Positions 5,966 through 13,348 of a stretch of 17,010 bases of DNA are shown here, one piece after another. The DNA is taken from the NCBI GenBank assembly GCA_900549415.1, contig URNX01000061.1, positions 1 to 17,010 of the forward strand, written 5' to 3'. The stretch comes from an uncultured bacterium (GTDB lineage Bacteria; Verrucomicrobiota; Lentisphaeria; Victivallales; UBA1829). The position numbers and the translations under genes were made by a program. The notes below the pieces were generated by a model, which searched no databases, was not told where the DNA came from, and saw only the letters and a program-made list of their open reading frames with translations. How positions within the stretch are numbered: the stretch's first letter is position 1; each line of letters starts with the position of its first letter.

Positions 5966-7993
5966 TCAACGCTTCCTGTCGATTTTCCGCGAGAACGTGA
6001 TGTAACGGTATTTGCGCCCGTTCGGCTGCGCGGGAGTCCGCGGGACGTAGCGGTTTGCGGGCGCGGTTTTCTTTACAGGAAACGAACGGGAGGGTCCGGT
6101 CGCGGGCTTACGCGGCGTCTGACGCGTGACGGCGGGCTTTCCGGTCCGCGCCTCCTCGCGTTCCCGCTGTTTCTGAATCCAGCGCTGTTTCGCGAGCTGT
6201 TTCTGCTCGGCTTCGCGGGCGTCTGCATCGAAATCGGGTTTGACGTTCATGTATTTGAGCGTACGGGCTGCGATTTCGCGGAACGGGGGACCGGCGACCG
6301 AACCGCCGTAATAACTGCGCCCCTTCGGTTCATCGACGCTGACCAGCAAAACAAAGCGGGGTTTTGACGCGGGAACGAATCCGATAAAGTTCGCGACATA
6401 TTTCGACCTGGAGTATCCGCCTTTTTCATACTTCTGCGCCGTTCCGGTTTTGCCCGCGGTGTAGAATCCGCGCACGGCGGCTTTGCAGGCGGTTCCGCCC
6501 GGCTCGGTGACGCTGACCAGAATGTCCACAATGTCTTTCGCCGTCTGCGGATTTTTGTACACGCTTTTTTCTATTTCAACCGGGAACTTTTTGATTTCGC
6601 CGTTCTGCGGATTCTCCAGACGGTCCACGAGACGCAGTTTCACCGGCCGTCCGCCGTTCGCAAGCATGCAGTAGGAGCGAACCATCTGAAGCGCGGAGGT
6701 TCCGACCCCCTGCCCGATCGGGAAACGGGTGATCGAAAGCGTATCCCAGCGTTTCAGCGGACGGTAGATTCCCGCCGTTTCCGGCTTGAGCGGAATGCCC
6801 GTGCGCTGTCCGAAACCGAAATCGCGCAAAGTCTGATCGACGAGTTTGTCACCCATTTTGAGCGCGACTTTCGCCGTTCCGATATTGCTGGAGTGCTTGA
6901 TGATGTCCGCAACGCTCAGAATATCCATCGGATGCGAATCCTTGAGCCGCTTTCCGCCGTAATACCAGAACCCTTTTTCGCAATCGAAGCGAGTTTCCGG
7001 GGTGACGACTCCGGCATCGAGAGCGCCGGCGACGACGATCGGCTTCACAATGGATCCGGGCTCGAAAATATCCTCCGCAATACGGTTCCGCCATGCATCG
7101 GGCTGAATGTTGCGGCGGTCGTTCGGGTTGAAGGTCGGACGCTGCGCCGCCGCGATAATGTCGCCCGTATAGGGATCCGCCATCACCGCATAAACGACTC
7201 GCGCGTCCGTCTCCGCTTTCACCCGGTCGAGTTCCTCTTCCAGAATCGCCTGGATCGGCTCCTGAATGGTCAGATAGACATTCAAGCCGTCCTGGTCTTT
7301 CACCGACTCCGAGTTGCCGTATGCAAGCGGAAGCCCGTCGCGTCCGTGCTCGAAAACGTTCTTTCCGGCGGCCGACTGCATTTTTTTATCAAGCACCTTC
7401 TCCAGTCCGATGACGGCGACCATGCGGTCTTTGTCGAATGTGGTGAAGCCGAGAAAGTTTGCGAGAAGCTGGTTCTTCGGATAATTGCGCTTGGAGGTTT
7501 CGCGGAAGAAAACCGTTTTATAGCCGAGCATCTGCGCTTCGATTTTGAGGCGGACGGCGATTTCATAATCGACACGCGCCTTGACAATTGCGAACTTGCG
7601 CGCCTTGCGCACGACTGTGCCGTCCGGCTGCTTTGCCTCGAATTCCTTGTCCATGAGCTTTTCATAAACGCCCTGGGCGGGGACATCCAGACGCTTTGCA
7701 AGGAACAGGGCGATTTCGCGGCAGCGGGCGGCGTCGCCGGCGATCGAGGGATCGACGCAGACGTCCGAGCAGGGAATGTTGCCGACCAGAAGGTTGCCGT
7801 TCAGATCAAAGATTTCGCCGCGGTTTCCAACCGTTTTTTTGACTGTGGTGTATTTGGAACGGGCCTTCTGATAAAGTTCATCGTGGCGTCTGATCTGCAC
7901 GTCGTAAAGCCAGTAAACCAGATAACCGCAGAAAAGCAGAAAGAGAACGAAGAGGACAAGCATCCGCCTGCCCATGGCAGAAAGTTTTGTCAT
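5966..7993 (-). CDS. ftsI: Peptidoglycan transpeptidase FtsI (penicillin-binding protein 3 type)
   Basis: Division-specific cross-linking enzyme of septal peptidoglycan, anchored in the inner membrane with its catalytic part in the periplasm. 675 residues: short cytoplasmic start, one membrane helix (about 11-30), dimerisation region from GNRGEIFDLNGNLL (56-69), transpeptidase domain about 240-585. Catalytic motifs are complete: Ser314-Ile-Val-Lys317 in EPGSIVKP, Ser368-Ser-Asn370 in KHSSNIGTAK, and Lys515-Thr-Gly in AGKTGTAQ. There are no PASTA repeats. From about 583 a Lys/Arg/Gln/Pro-rich tail of some 90 residues extends the protein. The ATG at 7993 has AGGGGG close upstream; the longer frame overlaps ftsL. 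Its position in mraZ-rsmH-ftsL-ftsI supports the FtsI call. Confidence 0.95.
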   Translation of the reverse strand: MTKLSAMGRRMLVLFVLFLLFCGYLVYWLYDVQIRRHDELYQKARSKYTTVKKTVGNRGEIFDLNGNLLVGNIPCSDVCVDPSIAGDAARCREIALFLAKRLDVPAQGVYEKLMDKEFEAKQPDGTVVRKARKFAIVKARVDYEIAVRLKIEAQMLGYKTVFFRETSKRNYPKNQLLANFLGFTTFDKDRMVAVIGLEKVLDKKMQSAAGKNVFEHGRDGLPLAYGNSESVKDQDGLNVYLTIQEPIQAILEEELDRVKAETDARVVYAVMADPYTGDIIAAAQRPTFNPNDRRNIQPDAWRNRIAEDIFEPGSIVKPIVVAGALDAGVVTPETRFDCEKGFWYYGGKRLKDSHPMDILSVADIIKHSSNIGTAKVALKMGDKLVDQTLRDFGFGQRTGIPLKPETAGIYRPLKRWDTLSITRFPIGQGVGTSALQMVRSYCMLANGGRPVKLRLVDRLENPQNGEIKKFPVEIEKSVYKNPQTAKDIVDILVSVTEPGGTACKAAVRGFYTAGKTGTAQKYEKGGYSRSKYVANFIGFVPASKPRFVLLVSVDEPKGRSYYGGSVAGPPFREIAARTLKYMNVKPDFDADAREAEQKQLAKQRWIQKQREREEARTGKPAVTRQTPRKPATGPSRSFPVKKTAPANRYVPRTPAQPNGRKYRYITFSRKIDRKR

Positions 7994-8010
7994 GTTTCCC
8001 CCTTTTCCGT

Positions 8011-8439
8011 TTAAAGATCTGCACTTGCTGTGCGCCGCGCCGGATTTTTCCACGCCGCGCCGTTCCCCTGTTCGGCGGAAAGCAGTTCGCCGGGCAGTTC
8101 AATGCGGACAATCTGTCCGGGATCCGGTTCGCGCAGCCCAAGACGGTACAGCGCTATTTTATCGCGGATTTTCGGCCAGGAACTGAGCTCCTCCTTGCGG
8201 TTTTTGAGGTTGGAAATCTCGCGTTCCAGCTGATAGATTTTAACTTTGGCACGTGCGATTCCGCGCGTTGCAACTTCCGATTTTTGAGTAAATGAAATGC
8301 GCAGATTGAACGCCGTAAAAATCAGAGCAAACATCACCAGCACCGGCAAAGCCATGGCGATAAACCAGTTTCCCCGCTCGCTTGTCTGAGCATACCGGCG
8401 GTTCTCCGCCGTCTCTCCCATTGTTTTCACACTTCTCAT
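8011..8439 (-). CDS. ftsL: FtsL-like cell division protein
   Basis: Small bitopic divisome protein of 142 residues. Cytoplasmic N-terminus, a single membrane helix (about 25-45, WFIAMALPVLVMFALIFTAF), then a periplasmic coiled coil (about 53-88: ARAKVKIYQLEREISNLKNR). FtsL proteins share little sequence, so the call rests on size, topology and position between rsmH and ftsI. In the divisome it pairs with FtsB-type proteins to activate FtsW-FtsI. The ATG at 8439 overlaps the rsmH stop as ATGA, with GAGGAG about 11 nt upstream; that overlap decides the start. Seventeen nucleotides separate its TAA from the ftsI ATG. Confidence 0.85.
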   Translation of the reverse strand: MRSVKTMGETAENRRYAQTSERGNWFIAMALPVLVMFALIFTAFNLRISFTQKSEVATRGIARAKVKIYQLEREISNLKNRKEELSSWPKIRDKIALYRLGLREPDPGQIVRIELPGELLSAEQGNGAAWKNPARRTASADL

Positions 8440-9407
8440 TGACCGACGCTCTCCTCTTCGATTTTTTCCGCCGCTCTGAGTTTCGCGCACGCGGCTCTCG
8501 GATTATTTTTCAATTCATTCCCGTCCGCCGTAAGCGGATGACGGGTTACAAGTTTCAGCTTCGGCTTCCATCCGCAGACACAGACGGGCAGCCCCGGCGG
8601 GCATTTGCAGGTCTCCGCCATGTCGCGGAAGAAATTCTTCACAATCCGGTCTTCCAGCGAATGAAAGGTGATGACCGCGATTCTTCCGCCCGGATTCAGC
8701 AGGGGAAGCGCGGACTTCAGAGCCTGCTCCAGCTCCGCCAATTCGCCGTTGACTTCTATCCTCAATGCCTGAAAACAAAGGGTCGGCGCCGGCGGACCTT
8801 TGCGTTTGTGACGGGTCAGCACAGAATCGCAGAGCGCGGCAAGTTCCGAGGTGCGGGCGAACGGCTGTTTTTCACGCCAGCGGACAATCGCCTCCGCCAG
8901 ACGCGCGGCGTCGCGCCCGTCCAGTTCGCCGTAATTGCGGAAAATGTTCCGCAGAGATTCTTCGTCATACTGATTGACCACCCGCGACGCAGAAAGCGGA
9001 GAAGTGCGGTCCATGCGCATATCAAGCGGACCGTCGTTCCGGAACGAAAAACCGCGTTTGGGATCGTCAATCTGGGGAGAGGAGACCCCGATGTCCATGA
9101 GGATTCCGTCCACTTTGTCCCATCCGAGTTCAGCGGCGAGCTCGGCGAGTTCGGAGAAACGCCCTTTTCTGAGATGCACTCGCTCTCCGAAGGGGGCAAG
9201 ATGCTCTCCTGCGCGGCGGAGCGCCTCGTCATCGCGGTCGATTCCAAGAATTTCAAGTTCCGGATTGCGTTCGAGAAGCATTCCGCTGTGACCGCCGCAG
9301 CCGACGGTGCAGTCGATCAGGCGTTTCAGCGGACGCGGAGTTTCCGAGAGCACGGAAACGGTCTGCTCCGCGAGAACGGGAATGTGTGTGAAGTCGGGTG
9401 TGCTCAT
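8436..9407 (-). CDS. rsmH: 16S rRNA (cytosine(1402)-N(4))-methyltransferase RsmH (MraW)
   Basis: Uses S-adenosylmethionine to methylate N4 of C1402 in the decoding centre of 16S rRNA. 323 residues, normal length. Family marks in order: FTHIPVLAEQTV at the start, the SAM-binding loop DCTVGCGGHSG (32-42), GIDRDDEAL, GILMDIGVSSPQIDDPKRGFS, MDIGVSS-linked GPLDMRMD, ALRIEVNGEL, GGRIAVITFHSLEDRIVK and the Cys-rich CKCPPGLPVCVCGWKP. Starts within an ATGA overlap with the mraZ stop and ends in another with ftsL, so all four genes are translationally linked. Confidence 0.97.
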   Translation of the reverse strand: MSTPDFTHIPVLAEQTVSVLSETPRPLKRLIDCTVGCGGHSGMLLERNPELEILGIDRDDEALRRAGEHLAPFGERVHLRKGRFSELAELAAELGWDKVDGILMDIGVSSPQIDDPKRGFSFRNDGPLDMRMDRTSPLSASRVVNQYDEESLRNIFRNYGELDGRDAARLAEAIVRWREKQPFARTSELAALCDSVLTRHKRKGPPAPTLCFQALRIEVNGELAELEQALKSALPLLNPGGRIAVITFHSLEDRIVKNFFRDMAETCKCPPGLPVCVCGWKPKLKLVTRHPLTADGNELKNNPRAACAKLRAAEKIEEESVGQ

Positions 9408-9856
9408 GAATCCGCCTCCGCATCAAGCCGGTCGAATATTTCATAGCAGTCATCCCCGGAATCGCGCATGGAGTTCCAGGTTTCGGGCGGATAGAGCAGG
9501 ATCATGGAGACGGAGCCGACGAGCGCGACTTTGTCTTTGAGTCCGGCATGGGCGGCGAGCTGGGGAGAGAGCTGGATGCGTCCCTGTTTATCGCATGCGC
9601 ATTCCTGCGCGCGTGAGCCGAGACGCGCGAGATTCCGGGCGTCGGAAACGTTTCCGAGGGAGAGTTTTTTGGTTTTATCAAGCACCATTTCGCGGAATGT
9701 ATCAACTGTCATCATCTGAATTGCATGATCTTTAGCGGGCAGGAGCACGAAGCGGGAGCAGCCTCTCCACGCCGCCGGAATCGCGACGCGGCGCTGCGCA
9801 TCGAGCGTATGCTCGAACTCGCCGAGAAAAAATGTGGGTTCGCTCCCTGTCGACAT
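9404..9856 (-). CDS. mraZ: Transcriptional regulator MraZ
   Basis: DNA-binding, ring-forming regulator of the division cluster with two AbrB-like half domains. 150 residues. The two conserved repeats are visible: HTLDAQRRVAIPAAWR (first half) and ACDKQGRIQLSPQLAAHAGL (second half), equivalent to the family DxKGRxxxP and DxQGRIxxP motifs. The ATG at 9856 is preceded by CGGAG; an alternative TTG at 9877 falls inside the upstream 10-bp repeats and is less likely. First gene of mraZ-rsmH-ftsL-ftsI; the repeats upstream fit autoregulation. Confidence 0.95.
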   Translation of the reverse strand: MSTGSEPTFFLGEFEHTLDAQRRVAIPAAWRGCSRFVLLPAKDHAIQMMTVDTFREMVLDKTKKLSLGNVSDARNLARLGSRAQECACDKQGRIQLSPQLAAHAGLKDKVALVGSVSMILLYPPETWNSMRDSGDDCYEIFDRLDAEADS

Positions 9857-9874
9857 TCTGAATGCTCCGGATTG

Positions 9875-9910
9875 CAACTAACTTCACCTAACTGCCCCTA
9901 TACTCCCCTA
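9875..9910 (-). promoter_or_regulatory. MraZ operator: four direct repeats with a 10-bp period
   Basis: Reading the minus strand from 9910: TAGGGG-agta-TAGGGG-cagt-TAGGTG-aagt-TAGTTG. Four 6-bp units recur exactly every 10 bp, with the two promoter-proximal copies identical and the others degenerate. Known MraZ operators upstream of mraZ are GGG-type direct repeats with 5-bp spacers, the same geometry. The array begins directly after the -10 box, so bound MraZ would block initiation. Confidence 0.8.
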
Positions 9911-9938
9911 AAGATACTCTTTTTTCTTAAAGTTTCAA
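9911..9938 (-). promoter_or_regulatory. Promoter of the mraZ-rsmH-ftsL-ftsI operon
   Basis: Minus strand TTGAAA (9933-9938), 16-bp spacer, TATCTT (9911-9916), immediately followed by the MraZ repeat array. Confidence 0.6.
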
Positions 9939-9948
9939 GAGGCGAATT

Positions 9949-9974
9949 AAAAAAATCCGGAAAAATTTTCCGGA
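9949..9974 (-). terminator. Terminator-like hairpin facing leftward, upstream of the mraZ promoter
   Basis: On the minus strand TCCGGAA-AATTT-TTCCGGA followed by TTTTTTT (9949-9955). There is no leftward gene to its right, so it would stop only stray or antisense transcripts before they enter the division operon. It is also a near-perfect 19-bp palindrome and might instead be a protein-binding site. Confidence 0.5.
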
Positions 9975-9989
9975 ACATCGGAGAAGATG

Positions 9990-10022
9990 CAACACCGGTT
10001 CTCCGGAGCCGTTGTTTTTTTT
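9990..10022 (+). terminator. Terminator-like hairpin facing rightward, upstream of the SNF2 gene
   Basis: CAAC-a-CCGG-ttct-CCGG-agcc-GTTG with an uneven internal loop, followed by eight T (10015-10022). It lies before the candidate SNF2 promoter and no rightward gene precedes it. The stem is weaker than the other terminators here. Confidence 0.35.
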
Positions 10023-10044
10023 CAAAAAATTTTTCATTTCATCA

Positions 10045-10073
10045 TTTACTTCTTGCCATTCCTGCGCTACATT
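10045..10073 (+). promoter_or_regulatory. Weak promoter candidate for the SNF2 gene
   Basis: TTTACT (10045-10050), 17-bp spacer, TACATT (10068-10073); each box matches consensus at four of six positions. The start would lie about 35 nt before the ATG, with AGGTGA (10102-10107) as ribosome binding site. Confidence 0.35.
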
Positions 10074-10113
10074 ACCCGGCTATGCGCATGCAATTTATGT
10101 GAGGTGATGAAAG

Positions 10114-13100
10114 ATGGCACAGAGTTTCGAGGCAAATCTGATCCAGAGAGGATCCAAGGACGCTTTCAAAAAGGCAAAAACAATTCTGAGAAACGGAGAA
10201 CTGCTCTGCTGCCATGAAAGTCAGCCGGGAGTGCTCCGCGCCGTCTGCCGCGATCATAAGGGAAATGTCTCCCGCGTCGAAGTCCACGGGTTCCCGGATG
10301 GACCTTACACGGCAAGCTGTTCGTGCGATCTCAGCGCGAACGGGTTCTGCTGCCATGCCATCGCGGCGTGCCTGCATCATGCGAAATACACCATCAAGCC
10401 GCAGGAACAGCTTGAGGCGGATCATCCGGCTCAATATGCCGGACTCAAATTCGCCGGACTGCCCGAACTGCTCCAGCAGGTGCTCGCGCCGCCCGACGCG
10501 ACCGTCATCATCAACGCGGAATCCGAATTCCCCCACACGCCAAGCAAATGGGAACGGATCATGTTCACCGTCGTGCTGCACTGGAACAACCGCGACTATG
10601 CGGGAAATCTCAACAACCTCCGGCAGCTCCACTTCGGGAAAAACCTTGCGGTCTCGCTCCAGCTCAGCCATTTCCCGCAGCAGGACCGCCAGATCATCCG
10701 CTATCTTGCCATCAATGCCCAGCAGGACGGAACAAAGCTCTCCCTCGACGCCGAACAGACCGCGGAATTCTTCCACTGCCTGATCAACTTTCCCCGCTTC
10801 TTCCGCCTGAAGGAAAAAGTTGTGGTTCACAAGGAACAGGCGGAACCGGCTCTGCTCATCGAAGATGCCGGACGCGGCTCTCTGCTCCGCTCCGCCCTTA
10901 TCGTCAAGGGCGTTCCGCTTCCGCTGAAGGATGTGAAAGTCATCGCCGGACGCGCCGGGTGCTGGGTCGGAATGCTCGGTGAATACTGGTGGATCTGCGC
11001 ACAGGCGGATGTGCTCTGGATTCGCAATTTCCTCCGCACGACCGTTCTGCCCTGCGACCGCAAATCCGCAAAGATTCTCGCAGCTGCCGACTGGCTGCCC
11101 GTCAAAATCATCGCAACCGGAGACGTGCAGGTCAATCAGCGCAAATTCAAGCCGTTCTTCGACGGCGGACTGCGCGTCGACGGCGGACTAGAAATCGAAG
11201 TTCTGTTCGATTACGGCGGACACCTCTGCAAGGGAGATCAGCAGCGTTTCGCACAGAAAGACGACTCCTACTGGCGCCGCGATTCCGAAGGGGAAGCCGC
11301 CATTGTCAATGAACTCGTCAACTTCGGTTTTGAACTCATCAAAGGCGGAGAAAGCGGAGACCCCGAGACACGGCTTCTGCTCCGCGACCGCGAAGCGATC
11401 GGTGTGTTCGTCGATGAAGTAATCCCGCACTGGATGGGCGCGCGGCGCAGATTCGCGCTCTCCTCTTCGCTCGCCATGCTCTGCGGCGACGCCTCCGCGC
11501 TCCGCATTTCCACGGAAGTCGTTGCGGAAACGGAGGAGGGATTCGACCTCAAAGTCACGCTCTCCGGCGCGGGTGTGCCGGTTCGCTGGCGCGACCTTGT
11601 CAAAGCGGCAACACGCAACGAACTATTCCTTTCCGCCGGAGCGGCGCTGCTCATCAAGATTCCTCCGCAGCTGCGCCGCCTCGCGGCGTCTGTCGCAGAT
11701 GTCGCCCACCCCGTCCCCGGACAAGAGCTGCGCAAAGACGACCTTGCAGAAGTCCTCCGCATGATCCGTCCGGCTGCGTATCACTGGGCGAAGACGGCGG
11801 ACGGCATTCCGGGCGCAGTCCCGACCCGTTTCCTGCGCCTGAAACTGGATTTCGACGATGCGCTCGCCGAAAGTTCCGCGCAGGATCTGATCGTTCCCGC
11901 CGGACTCTTCCGCGGCGAACTGCGCAACTACCAGATGCAGGGCGTCCGCTGGCTCGCCGCAATGGGCAAACAGGGATGCAACCTCGTGCTCGCGGATGAG
12001 ATGGGACTCGGAAAAACAATCCAGACTCTCGCGCTTCTCGCCTCCGACGTTGTGGAAAACCTGCCCGCCCTCATCATCTGCCCGACCAGTCTGATTGAAA
12101 ACTGGGCGCGCGAAAGCGCAAAATTCACTCCGGAGCTGAAAGTGCTCGTCATTTCAGGCGGCGACCGCAAACCGCTGTGGGAAAAGGCAATGGCGCACGA
12201 CATCTGCATCACCTCGTACAGTCTGATCCGCCGCGACACCGAACATTTCCGCGGACTCCGTTTCCGTTACGTGATTCTCGATGAAGCGCAGCACATCAAA
12301 AACCCGGCGACCGCAAACGCCCAGGCATGCAAGATGATTGAATCCGCGCACCGTCTGGTTCTGACCGGCACGCCGCTGGAAAATTCACCGGAAGACCTCT
12401 GGTCGATCTTCGATTTTCTGCACCACGGGCTGCTCGGAACGCTGAACTCCTTCCGCAGCCGCTATGTGGTCAATCCCGCGCCGGAAATCCTGCATGAGCT
12501 CGCCGACCGCATCGCCCCCTACATGCTCCGCCGCAAAAAAGAGGACGTCAGCCGAGAACTGCCCCCGAAACACGAACAGATTCTCTACTGCCAGATGGGC
12601 GCGGCACAACGGAAATTCTATGAGGAATTCCGTCTCCGCGGACGCGAAATCATGGAAAAACTCCACGACCCGGCGGAGAAAAAATCAAGGATCGAAATGC
12701 TCAGCGCCCTGCTGCGTCTGCGCCAGATCTGCTGCGATCCGGCTCTTCTGCCTGCAGATCAGAATCCGGGCGTGACGGAGTCGGCAAAAATGGAATTGCT
12801 AAAGGAACTCCTGCTCGAATCGGCGGACAGCGGACACAAAGTTCTGCTGTTCAGTCAGTTCACATCCCTCCTGCATAAAGTGCGCGGATGGATGGAAGAA
12901 CAGGCAATCAGATATGAGTACCTCGACGGCACGACAACCGACCGCATGGCGCATGTCGACAACTTCAACAATTCGCCCGACATCCCGGTCTTCCTGCTGA
13001 GCCTGAAAGCCGGCGGAGTCGGACTCAACCTCACCTCGGCAGACACGGTCATCATCTACGACCCGTGGTGGAATCCGGCGGCGGAAGCGCAGGCGGAGGA

Positions 13101-13293
13101 CCGTTCACACCGGATCGGCCAGACCCGCGCGGTCAACTGCATCAAACTGATCGTGGAAAATTCCGTGGAAGAAAAAGTTCTGGAACTTCAGAAGAAGAAA
13201 GCCGGACTCTTTGAAAACCTCGTCGAATCCCCGACTGAAGCGCTGCGCTCCGTTTCGATGGAAGATCTTGAGTTCCTCCTCAGCGAGAAATGA
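10114..13293 (+). CDS. SWIM zinc-finger SNF2-family helicase-like ATPase
   Basis: A 1059-residue protein. N-terminal SWIM zinc motif CxCx(n)CxH with Cys69, Cys71, Cys79 and His81 (CSCDLSANGFCCH). Residues about 100-590 hold a long region with no motif I recognise. The SNF2 ATPase core runs from about 600 to 1035: Walker A ADEMGLGKT (Lys634), Walker B DEAQ (723-726), motif III LTGTPLENS, and in the second lobe LLFSQFTSLL, LKAGGVGLNLTSA and the arginine motif AEDRSHRIGQ. Family members are ATP-driven DNA or nucleoprotein translocases; the bacterial SWIM-SNF2 group has no settled role, and transcription, repair and defence have all been suggested for SNF2 relatives. Clear AGGTGA before the ATG. 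Monocistronic, divergent from mraZ; nothing nearby points to a defence island. Confidence 0.92.
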   Translation: MAQSFEANLIQRGSKDAFKKAKTILRNGELLCCHESQPGVLRAVCRDHKGNVSRVEVHGFPDGPYTASCSCDLSANGFCCHAIAACLHHAKYTIKPQEQLEADHPAQYAGLKFAGLPELLQQVLAPPDATVIINAESEFPHTPSKWERIMFTVVLHWNNRDYAGNLNNLRQLHFGKNLAVSLQLSHFPQQDRQIIRYLAINAQQDGTKLSLDAEQTAEFFHCLINFPRFFRLKEKVVVHKEQAEPALLIEDAGRGSLLRSALIVKGVPLPLKDVKVIAGRAGCWVGMLGEYWWICAQADVLWIRNFLRTTVLPCDRKSAKILAAADWLPVKIIATGDVQVNQRKFKPFFDGGLRVDGGLEIEVLFDYGGHLCKGDQQRFAQKDDSYWRRDSEGEAAIVNELVNFGFELIKGGESGDPETRLLLRDREAIGVFVDEVIPHWMGARRRFALSSSLAMLCGDASALRISTEVVAETEEGFDLKVTLSGAGVPVRWRDLVKAATRNELFLSAGAALLIKIPPQLRRLAASVADVAHPVPGQELRKDDLAEVLRMIRPAAYHWAKTADGIPGAVPTRFLRLKLDFDDALAESSAQDLIVPAGLFRGELRNYQMQGVRWLAAMGKQGCNLVLADEMGLGKTIQTLALLASDVVENLPALIICPTSLIENWARESAKFTPELKVLVISGGDRKPLWEKAMAHDICITSYSLIRRDTEHFRGLRFRYVILDEAQHIKNPATANAQACKMIESAHRLVLTGTPLENSPEDLWSIFDFLHHGLLGTLNSFRSRYVVNPAPEILHELADRIAPYMLRRKKEDVSRELPPKHEQILYCQMGAAQRKFYEEFRLRGREIMEKLHDPAEKKSRIEMLSALLRLRQICCDPALLPADQNPGVTESAKMELLKELLLESADSGHKVLLFSQFTSLLHKVRGWMEEQAIRYEYLDGTTTDRMAHVDNFNNSPDIPVFLLSLKAGGVGLNLTSADTVIIYDPWWNPAAEAQAEDRSHRIGQTRAVNCIKLIVENSVEEKVLELQKKKAGLFENLVESPTEALRSVSMEDLEFLLSEK

Positions 13294-13319
13294 AAAAGGG
13301 AACGGCCGCTGCCGTTCCC
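13293..13319 (-). terminator. Intrinsic terminator between convergent SNF2 and TM2 genes
   Basis: Stem GGGAACGGC / GCCGTTCCC (13298-13306 with 13311-13319) and a CGCT loop. On the minus strand it is followed by TTTTT (13297 to 13293), so it mainly ends the TM2-gene transcript. It starts right at the SNF2 stop codon and may also serve the rightward transcript, though without a T-tract there. Confidence 0.75.
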
Positions 13320-13348
13320 CTGAAATCAATTTACTCTTTACGAAAGAG

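Noticed and set aside
6893..8014. 373-codon rightward open frame opposite ftsI
   Set aside because: Shadow of a strongly conserved transpeptidase frame; no start signal or recognisable protein sequence.
8382..9446. 354-codon rightward open frame opposite rsmH
   Set aside because: The leftward frame is unmistakably RsmH; this one lacks family features and a ribosome binding site.
9857..9877. TTG start for mraZ, adding seven residues
   Set aside because: The TTG lies within the fourth operator repeat and the extra residues do not match the MraZ N-terminus; the ATG at 9856 has its own CGGAG.
10081..10093. Palindromic TATGCGCATGCA upstream of the SNF2 gene
   Set aside because: Short, near the ribosome binding site, no second copy and no regulator nearby; not enough to call an operator.
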